This document shows, piece after piece, positions 9,645-15,438 of a DNA stretch of 15,438 nucleotides. Every line of letters begins with the position of its first letter. Position 1 is the stretch's first letter. Below the pieces are notes generated by a model. The model did no database searches. It worked only from the letters and a program-made list of their open reading frames with translations, and was not told the DNA's origin. Origin of the DNA: Jimgerdemannia flammicorona (Eukaryota; Mucoromycota; Endogonomycetes; Endogonales; Endogonaceae); assembly GCA_003990745.1 (NCBI GenBank), contig RBNI01003657.1, positions 1 to 15,438 on the forward strand. The letters run 5' to 3'. Made by a program: the position numbers and the translations under genes.

Positions 9645-10110
9645 GCTTGGGGCTGCCCCTATACTGCTGGTAGAGGGCCATAAATTTTGCATGCTCTCTC
9701 CACCTGCCCTGTCTATCCCAGACACTTGCGGCTTGGGGCTACCTCTTGCTGCCGGTGGAGGGCCACAAATTTTGTGCACTCTCTCTGCCGACCCCGTGCC
9801 TGCCAACCCACCAACTGACCCCACCCACTGACCCGGGCACTGATAGCTTGGGGCTGTCCCTCGCTGCTGGTGGAGGGCCGCAAATTTTGCATGCTCCCCC
9901 CACCTACCCCTCTGATCTGAATACTTGTGGCTTGGGGCCGCCCCTTGCTGCCAGTGGAGGGCCGCAAATTTTGCACACTCTCTCTGCTGACCCACCAACC
10001 TGCCCACTAACCTGCCCACTGACCCAGGCACTGGCAGCTTGGGGCTGCCCCTTGCTGCTGACTGAGGACTGCAAATATTGCATGCTCCCTCCACTGCCAC
10101 CACCAACCCC
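9645..10110 (+). repeat. Five-copy GC-rich tandem array with alternating unit lengths
   Basis: A conserved core (GCTTGGGGCTGCCCCTTGCT, a short GGTGGAGGGC segment, then AAATTTTGCATGCTC) starts at 9645, 9731, 9846, 9930 and 10037. The intervals are 86, 115, 84 and 107 bases, so short and long units alternate. The real period may be a dimer of about 190-200 bases. The extra length in long units is ACC-rich (CCCACTGACC type). The long open minus-strand frames across it are repeat artefacts. It separates the passenger gene from the 3' end of the transposase. Confidence 0.8.
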
Positions 10111-11326
10111 ACCCCACTTGGGCTGCAAACTCTGGACCGAGTCCTCAGGTTTTTTTTTTCTTTTTTATTATTTTGAAAGATATTAATTTGAAAGGTATTA
10201 AATATTCCACAAGGCCAACCAACTTGTCTGTGAACCCGCCAAATTTTAACGGCCCGAGCTCCATCAAGACTTCAGACACATACATGCCCAGATTGTCTCA
10301 GTATTCAGTGCACACCTCTTTGGAGCAATGAGGTCCACTCCACCTGAGAACACCCACTTAATGGGAGCACTGGAGGCAGGAATCACCAGGTAGTCCCAAG
10401 CCATACCATACAGGCTGGGGAAGTCCATTTGATGCAGCTGCATGCCCCAGTGGGTAGAGCAGTGGTTAGATTAGTGGGTTAAATTGGCCCAATGCCCACC
10501 TGACAATGCCCACCTGACAACCCACCTTCCACCAGTTGAGCACCTCCATGCCCTCCAGCAGGACCATGCAGTCGCTGGTGAGGTAAATGGTAAGTTCATC
10601 TATTGACAGCAGCTCTTTCACTGATGGCTCCCTCTTCCTCTTTCTGCTGAAGTAAATGTGGGACAGGAGGGATCCCTTGGCATATTCATCCAGACTTCGG
10701 CTGGAACCTTGTGGCAGTGCATAGTTTTTCTGGTATACTTCAATTATGGCCTGCTTGGTTCTCTCAATGAAGTACTGCTCCCAGTCCTGATCTTTATAGT
10801 ATTGTAGCTTTAAGTGTGGGTCCAGCACTGTTTGAAGAAAAGGAGAGTGAGTTTTTGTAGGGTTTCCTCTGTTTTGGAAGGGGCAACAGCCACACACTGA
10901 CATCGACATACCCATACTGATTGAGTATATAGTGGTATCTGTTTGGGAGTAGTACTTTCTGAGCTTGCTTAGAGCAATCTCCATGGTATCTCTCTGATCC
11001 AGACTTAACTGCAAATCACTGCAACCCTCCAGCCTGTCCTCGAGCTTGTCCTCTAGCCAGTCAATCAGAAGGTTATATACTGGTATCACAGAGCTTATTG
11101 TCGAGGTCGTTTGTTTGACTATATCCTTCATATAATTGTCAAAACACTGGCAGTTATATGTGGTGAGGTATTGCATTGTGCAGAGGCAGACAAAATAAGT
11201 GTGGAGCCAGAGCAACCACCACTTACTTCCAAAACTCTGACAATATTCCTAAGTACATCCCACTCACTTTCACCTAGAGCCTCGGCCCATATTTCCTTGT
11301 CGACAGCTATCATTGAATCTATTGAC

Positions 11327-11346
11327 TTTTTTTTTTTTTTTTTTTT
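11327..11346 (-). repeat. T20 tract (A20 on the coding strand) inside transposase exon 5
   Basis: Twenty T on plus sit inside the coding exon, producing a run of seven Lys on minus without breaking the frame on either side. It may be an expanded A tract or the remnant of an insertion. The flanking sequence still fits the transposase. Confidence 0.8.
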
Positions 11347-12586
11347 AAATAAATCTTCCATTATCTGAAACAGTTGCTTCAGCCAACTGAAGAAAAAAAG
11401 GATGCATACTACAGCAAACTCCAGTGTGTGCTGGATTATTACAAATGTTGAGTTCCAATGCATACAGATGTTCAATATAAGCTCTTTTGCGGCTAAACTG
11501 ATTGCTCTACACTGCGCAGCGAATTTGTCTCATCATTGTGGGGATGATCAGACTGACACAACCAGTTTGTACAGCTTGGAAATTATACTCAGGGCCCCTC
11601 CTCTCTCAGATGTTTTGTCTATATGCATAAGATAGTCCTGAACAGTGAGGTTCAGTATGTGGGCCTGGTATCGCACATGGTAGCTTTCTGTACCGAAGGC
11701 CATGTTTTCCTGTTTGAGGCTGGCTGCTAAAACTTGGAAAAATGTTGAGTTGTTTGTGGCATTGTCTGTTATAATAGCCAAAATCTGTACTTGAAATATT
11801 CAGTTGATGAATTATATGAAAATAAATAACCAACAAAATCTGTTTTGTTTAAGGACCTTCCTCAAAATGCTAACCTAATGGCAAGTCCCCCTTTTTTTAC
11901 CTTGGTTGTGATTCCAAGCTCCCGGATACAACTAATAAAAGCATCTGTGATGTTGTCTCCAGAATGAGGGCCAGCAAGTTTGATGAAGTCAAGGGTGAGA
12001 GATTTAAGCTGCCAATTGAGGTCAATCTAATGACCAGTAATGCCCAGAAACGAAATTGCATTGGGGGATATCCATGTGTTGATCGTAAATGAAATTTTGC
12101 CTGCTGAATTCTGCTTATTGAATGTAAGGTTAAATTGGTGAGCTCTTTTATATAATTCAGCTTGCAAAGGTCATGGTGCTGCCCTTATTTTACCTGAAGT
12201 GTCTGGTGGAGGTTGTTGTGCTCCTTCCTATAGGCCTCCAGGACATCTTTGTGAATAGTATCAGTATTTGGCAAATATAAATCATGCTTGAGGAGGCCAA
12301 AGATACTATGCAATTGATCACTCTTGATGGTTGTGAATGGCTGGTCTGTGCATACAATCCAGTGAATAAGCTAATTTTGAAATTCTGCTGAAGAGTATGG
12401 CTAAATATTTTTGATTAAACAGCATTATTGATACAGAAATAGTTGGGCAATTGGATAAACATACCCACTACAGCTTGGATGTCGATTTTATTTGTCTCCG
12501 TATTCTTTTTGATTTTGTCAGAGTGCTTGTCTTTTATATGTCGATTCATGTTCAAGATCATACCACCAAGCATTTTGAACTTCTGG

Positions 12587-12665
12587 CTGATACAGTTTAT
12601 GGAGGTGGATGAAACAATATCATGTGTGTGTCAAACGAGTCAATAGATGCATCTTAATTTTTTAC
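12587..12665 (-). other. Intron 1 of the hAT transposase, inside the BED finger
   Basis: GTAAAA donor and TATCAG acceptor, 79 bases, phase 2. Removing it joins C-x2-C to S-Q-K-F-K and then H-x4-H, restoring normal BED spacing. Without splicing, the frame stops immediately at TAA 12664. Confidence 0.8.
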
Positions 12666-12809
12666 CTGCAATAATTACAAATAACATCATCTCCTATCTT
12701 AGCACAATGTTGCCAGATTTCAGAGCAAGGATTGCATGAAAGGTGTGGAGCTATCAGGGATGTTTGACTTGAAGCATCATCGGTACTGTGAACTGTTGAA
12801 GACTGATCT

Positions 12810-12870
12810 GTCAATATGTGTGTTTGTGTGTTTGCATGTGCATGTATGTGTATTGTATATGTATTATATT
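12810..12870 (+). repeat. TG-rich simple repeat at the transposase N-terminus
   Basis: GTGTGTTTGTGTG, then GCATGTGCATGTATGTG and TGTATATGTATTA. On minus this encodes His/Thr/Ala-rich sequence at the proposed N-terminus, so the true start codon may lie nearer the BED finger. Confidence 0.6.
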
Positions 12871-12948
12871 GTGGATGCATCTGGCATATGAGTCATGTGG
12901 AGGATTTGGATTAGAGGATTCAGTTGAAGGATTCAGATTTGGATTCGG

Positions 12949-13102
12949 ATTGGAGGATTTGAATTGGAGGATTCGAATTGGAGGATTTGAATTGGAGGAT
13001 TCAGATTGAGTAATTCAGATTGAGTAATTCAGATTGAGTGATTCGGATTGAGTGATTCAGATTAAGTGATTCAGATTGAGTGATTCAGATTGGGGTGGTT
13101 CG
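12949..13102 (+). repeat. Right subterminal repeat array, about eleven 14-base units
   Basis: Units of 14 bases run from ATTGGAGGATTTGA to ATTGAGTGATTCAG. They share GATTCAGATTGA-like words with the left array in the same orientation. Placed just inside the right end of the hAT, this array is a candidate transposase-binding region. It lies upstream of the transposase gene and could also overlap its promoter. Confidence 0.75.
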
Positions 13103-13173
13103 GATGGGTGATTTGGATGAGGCGATTCAGATCAAACCATCATGTGATGAATCAAATCTGGATTTGATTCGAA

Positions 13174-13193
13174 TTGACTCGTTCAGAGTACTA
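13174..13193 (-). repeat. hAT terminal inverted repeat, right end
   Basis: Read inward on minus, the right end begins TAGTACTCTGAACGAGTCAA, the partner of the left inverted repeat. It abuts the right target duplication. Confidence 0.8.
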
Positions 13194-13201
13194 GAAATCA
13201 G
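13194..13201 (+). repeat. Target-site duplication, right copy (GAAATCAG)
   Basis: Exact copy of 6759-6766, immediately outside the right hAT terminus. It marks where gypsy sequence resumes. Confidence 0.88.
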
Positions 13202-13567
13202 CCAAATTATAAAGAACCTAAACCTCTCACTAAAGATAAGAAGAAGTAGCTCTGCAAAAAAGAATTATACTTTATCTATAAGAGGGCAGAATATATCTCT
13301 CTCAGATATCCTGAAAAGAGAAATGGAAACTCTTCAGATAAACTTAGTTACTAGACTATCACTATTATTGAAGAAGATCTAAAAGAAAAGAATCTCAAAA
13401 ATATCATCAAAGTATAGAAAATATAGTATAAGGCTACTAACTCCACCAAGGCCCATCCTACTGATACTAGATATAATCTCTATAGTAGTCAGAATCTCAC
13501 AATTCCACTAAGCTCTAAAGTTATAATATATACTGAGATTGCAATATAAGCTTCTAAGAGTGGCTAT

Positions 13568-13598
<31 letters not shown>

Positions 13599-13855
13599 GC
13601 TTTCAAGAGAACATATATCTGTTTTACCAAATGAAATAGTCTAGCCAAAGAATTCAACATTAGTTTAGAAGGAGAAGTCATTAACTAAGTCTTTACTAGA
13701 GAAATCTATATTATTCTGTAAAATTTTGATGATATATTATTTGAAGTCAAAGTAGGCCAAAGAATTGCTCAGACTATTATTAAAGTAATCTATCAAGATT
13801 TTACTATCAAAAAGTCCCCAAACTTATCCAGACAGACTATGATAAAAAAGGATTT
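13202..13855 (+). pseudogene. Gypsy zinc knuckle fused in frame to a dUTPase domain, broken
   Basis: dUTPase hydrolyses dUTP and keeps uracil out of DNA during reverse transcription. From 13202 the plus frame runs through a Lys-rich segment to a CCHC-spaced zinc knuckle at 13268-13309 whose ligands are all Tyr. It continues in the same frame to dUTPase motif 1 at about 13460 (T-D-T-R-Y-N-L-Y-S, usual A-G-Y-D-L-Y) and L-T-I-P. The motif 2 region is disrupted by an AT microsatellite that shifts the frame; only N-S-L-A-K-E-F-N-I remains. Next are motif 3 (G-E-V-I-N, then F-T-R-E-I, usual G-V-I-D-x-D-Y-R-G-E), motif 4 at about 13743 (V-K-V-G-Q-R-I-A-Q), and motif 5 at about 13835-13866 after another frame change (K-K-G-F-R-S-T-N-K, usual G-F-G-S-T). 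Stops are mostly TAA/TAG. Confidence 0.82.
13575..13597 (+). repeat. AT dinucleotide microsatellite inside the dUTPase remnant
   Basis: About eleven AT units preceded by eight A. The dUTPase reading frame differs on the two sides, so slippage here probably caused one of its frameshifts. Confidence 0.85.
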
Positions 13856-13866
13856 AGATCTACCAA

Positions 13867-14231
13867 CAAACCCCCCAGTCAAAAGATCACTACTATGAAG
13901 GATGATGATGATAAAAACTGGTATAAGAGAATTGCAAATAGTTATATACCATATAGCTGATGTCCTCAATCTATTTAAATATACTGTATGGAATATATTG
14001 ATGAATACTATACATACCTCTCTAAAGTTTTCAAAATTCAATCTGAGAAATATCAAACCCAATAGACTGAGGAGCCTAAACCAGACCACACCCTCTGTAA
14101 AAGATGAGAAAAAACTGACTTCAAGGAGACTGATAACAATTGGGACAATTGGGGCAATAATGACAAATAGCTCAATACTATCAAGAAGAAGGATAGTTGC
14201 ATTAAGTTTATAGATCAAGTTTACAGACAAC
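13867..14231 (+). pseudogene. Decayed gypsy polyprotein segment without recognised domain
   Basis: The frame used by dUTPase motif 5 stays readable to about 14255 with a handful of stops. It includes D-D-D-D-K-N-W-Y-K-R, Y-L-S-K-V-F, N-N-W-D-N-W-G-N-N and a Lys-rich stretch. Protease would normally be expected near here, but I see no D-S/T-G signature. At about 360 bases it is too short for a protease plus the missing N-terminal reverse transcriptase, so an internal deletion is likely. Open stretches in other frames and on minus are probably shadows. Confidence 0.4.
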
Positions 14232-14732
14232 TCCCTACTAGACTTGCAAAATAGATACCACTAGATCCTTATTGATGAAAAGAATATTGAAAAAACAGCC
14301 TTCTAAATATAGTTTAGATACTACTAGTTTCAAATCATATCTTTTAAATTGACCAATATATCAGTAATCTTCTAAAACCTAATAAATAATATCTTTAGAC
14401 TATTGCTTAATATTTATATTCTGGTATATATTGATAATATATTGATCTATAGTAAAATAGTAGAACTATACCACTCTAATCTCAGGCAGATACTAATTCT
14501 ATTATAAGAACACTAGCTCTATACTAAGCTAAGTAAATATAAGTTCTACTAAGATCAGATCAAATATCTGAAACATAGTATCTCTGCCAAAAAAATTAAT
14601 GTGAATCTCTGAAAAATATTAGCTCTTTAGGATATTCCCATCCTCACTATCCTCAAGCTACTTCAGTATTTTCTGGATATTGCAGGATACTACCAAAGGT
14701 TTATCCAGAGATACTCTAAATATTTCAAGTAA
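14232..14732 (+). pseudogene. pol: Gypsy reverse transcriptase, central part, broken
   Basis: One plus frame (codon starts divisible by 3) runs from 14232 to TAA at 14730 without indels. It shows the first catalytic region as L-D-L-x-N-x-Y-H, then I-D-E-K-N-I-E-K-T-A-F, then F-x-L-T-N (usual P-F-G-L-T-N-A), then L-V-Y-I-D-N-I-L-I-Y-S. The catalytic Y-x-D-D is Y-I-D-N at 14427-14438, so the second Asp is lost. Downstream are H-S-N-L-R-Q-I, L-S-K-Y-K-F-Y and A-G-Y-Y-Q-R-F-I, the usual order before the connection/RNase H region. Internal stops are mostly TAA/TAG with occasional TGA. The first part of the domain, including the usual L-P-P-H-R-xx-D-H region, is absent. Confidence 0.85.
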
Positions 14733-15150
14733 AATAAATATATTTAATATATTACTTTTTATAAAAAGATATATCTATAACTTAGTTCTCTCTAAATAAT
14801 TTCTAACTCTAACTAATAATTAAATAATCAATTATATAATTAATAATCTATTTAGTAATATGTATATTGAAAAATCAAACTATTAAAAATATTAACTCTT
14901 ATTATAGTTCTTTATATATACTATGGATTTGCAAAACTGAGTTCCTATTTACTATTTTAAGTTATCTGGGAGTACAGAACACATACTATTTTTATTCACT
15001 CACTATCTAAACAAAATACTCACTATCTAAACAAAATAAATATTATGTGGTCATTGTTCTATAGAGTCAGAAATCTATTATATAATTATTATTCTATAAA
15101 GCTACAAGATAATTTTAAAGATAATAAACTCAGTAACAAGTAGATTGGTC
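14733..15150 (+). other. Very AT-rich, CpG-free tract, probable decayed gypsy 3' sequence
   Basis: No reading frame continues from the reverse transcriptase and no known domain is visible. It contains a perfect 20-base tandem duplication, ACTCACTATCTAAACAAAAT, at 14998-15017 and 15018-15037. The tract could be decayed RNase H/integrase sequence or a degenerate LTR. With only one copy in the window I cannot tell. Confidence 0.4.
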
Positions 15151-15438
15151 TTCGATATTTCTCTCCAGGTTGACAAAGAACATGTTGTATTTGATTCAAA
15201 GAGATTGAATCTAGATTCATCAGAAAACATATCTACATATTGTGACATATGCAATTGACAACGGAGTACTGGTGACTACTAAGATCAGACAACATAATGG
15301 CGTGACAATCAAATAGACAGCCTGACCCATTAGGTGATCATCCCAAAAGAAGACAAGATGATCCGAGCCAAAATGAAGACCATGTTATTTAAGGAACCAT
15401 ACTCTGCCTCAGGGATCAGCACCAAAGAACCAAGTACC
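15151..15438. other. Sequence of different composition, no gene recognised
   Basis: CpG reappears at 15153 and AT content falls, so the gypsy probably ends near 15150. GAGATTGAATCTAGATTCATCA at about 15211 resembles GAGATTCAATTCAGATTCATCA inside the left hAT end (about 6799-6820), differing at a few positions. Short plus-strand open stretches near the end are Lys-rich, with no known motif. Confidence 0.35.

Larger units (their letters stand above)
10246..12880 (-). pseudogene. hAT transposase with BED zinc finger, eight exons, broken
   Basis: The transposase cuts and rejoins the element ends. Minus-strand exons by my reading: 12880-12666, 12586-12469, 12400-12194, 12113-11901, 11784-11227, 11146-10912, 10827-10526, 10437-10246. 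Introns are 68-116 bases, GT-AG. The start ATG is the least certain part. Exon 1 ends in the BED finger C-x2-C (C-N-Y-C); intron 1 splits it, and exon 2 supplies R-H-I-K-D-K-H (H-x4-H). Exon 3 has H-W-I-V-C-T-D-Q-P-F. Exon 4 has K-I-S-F-T-I-N-T-W, where the usual catalytic Asp is Asn. Exon 5 has I-T-D-N-A-T-N-N, A-H-I-L-N-L, and H-W-N-S-T in place of the R-W motif. Exons 7-8 carry the dimerisation domain: L-D-P-H-L-K-L, L-N-W-W-K, I-P-A-S-S-A-P, V-F-S-G-G and A-C-M-C-L-K-S. In-frame stops: TAG at 12373 and 12029; TGA at 11550, 11535, 11532 and 10266. Confidence 0.88.
6767..13193. mobile_element. hAT-superfamily DNA transposon, 6,427 bases, with passenger gene
   Basis: The ends are set by an exact 8-base target duplication and by terminal inverted repeats beginning TAGTGCTC (left) and TAGTACTC (right, read inward). 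Inside are subterminal repeat arrays at both ends, an unrecognised plus-strand gene at 7422-9315, a minisatellite-rich centre, and a minus-strand hAT transposase at 10246-12880, convergent with the first gene. It is longer than most hAT elements (often 2.5-5 kb) because of the extra gene and repeats. It has inserted inside the gypsy element near the Gag/zinc-knuckle junction. The transposase is inactivated, so this copy cannot move by itself. Confidence 0.88.
13194..15150 (+). mobile_element. Ty3/gypsy-type LTR retrotransposon, right half (zinc knuckle, dUTPase, RT)
   Basis: AT-rich sequence with no CpG by eye, continuing the gypsy element interrupted at 6766. It holds a mutated zinc knuckle, a dUTPase domain and the central part of reverse transcriptase. 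Protease, N-terminal reverse transcriptase, RNase H and integrase are not recognisable, so the copy is also internally deleted or too decayed to read. No LTR or primer-binding site could be assigned. Confidence 0.8.

Noticed and set aside
9456..10112. A 218-residue minus-strand protein and its overlapping neighbours
   Set aside because: They lie across the tandem arrays at 9551-10110; the repeated residues mirror the DNA repeats and resemble no domain.
12900..13150. A gene encoding Gly-Phe-Glu repeats on plus
   Set aside because: It is the open frame of the 14-base subterminal array at the end of the hAT, with no domain and no codon signal.
13793..14230. A minus-strand membrane protein of 145 residues
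   Set aside because: Its hydrophobic residues are the shadow of AT-rich gypsy sequence; plus-strand dUTPase and reverse transcriptase motifs flank and overlap it.

Overview
The window looks like a transposon graveyard from a eukaryotic genome, most likely a filamentous fungus, and I favour a basidiomycete with low-to-moderate confidence. The reasons are a decayed hAT transposase gene with short (68-116 base) GT-AG introns, a non-LTR retrotransposon of Tad/L1-like layout, and a Ty3/gypsy element with a dUTPase domain, a combination reported for some basidiomycete elements. There is no bacterial gene organisation and no recognisable host housekeeping gene.

Layout. (1) 1 to about 3760, minus strand: the 5' part of a decayed LINE-like retrotransposon. 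It has an ORF1-like region, an apurinic-type endonuclease domain (1751 down to 1086) and the linker that precedes a reverse transcriptase lying outside the window. (2) About 3760-5213, plus strand: a purine-rich, CpG-free block holding a decayed reading frame. It ends in AATAAA plus a run of 28 A, like the 3' end of a retroposed copy. (3) 5214-6766 and 13194 to about 15150, plus strand: two halves of one heavily mutated Ty3/gypsy retrotransposon. The left half is Gag; the right half carries a zinc knuckle, a dUTPase domain and part of reverse transcriptase. (4) 6767-13193: a 6,427-base hAT DNA transposon splitting that gypsy element. It is bounded by an exact 8-base target duplication (GAAATCAG) and short terminal inverted repeats (TAGTGCTC / TAGTACTC). 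It carries subterminal repeat arrays, an unrecognised multi-exon passenger gene on plus, several minisatellites, and an eight-exon broken transposase gene on minus. (5) After about 15150: sequence of different composition with no recognised gene.

How the parts relate. By eye the gypsy halves and the purine-rich block contain no CpG (3905-6831 and 13182-15152), while the hAT element between them still has CpG. The gypsy therefore probably decayed before the hAT jumped into it. The gypsy decay is mainly C-to-T at CpA/TpG: Gln codons become TAA/TAG, zinc-knuckle Cys and His become Tyr, and the reverse transcriptase YIDD becomes YIDN. This is a RIP-like pattern. The hAT decay looks more like plain CpG loss.

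The main discoveries are the precisely bounded nested insertion, the in-frame zinc-knuckle/dUTPase fusion, and the hAT element carrying a second, convergent gene.
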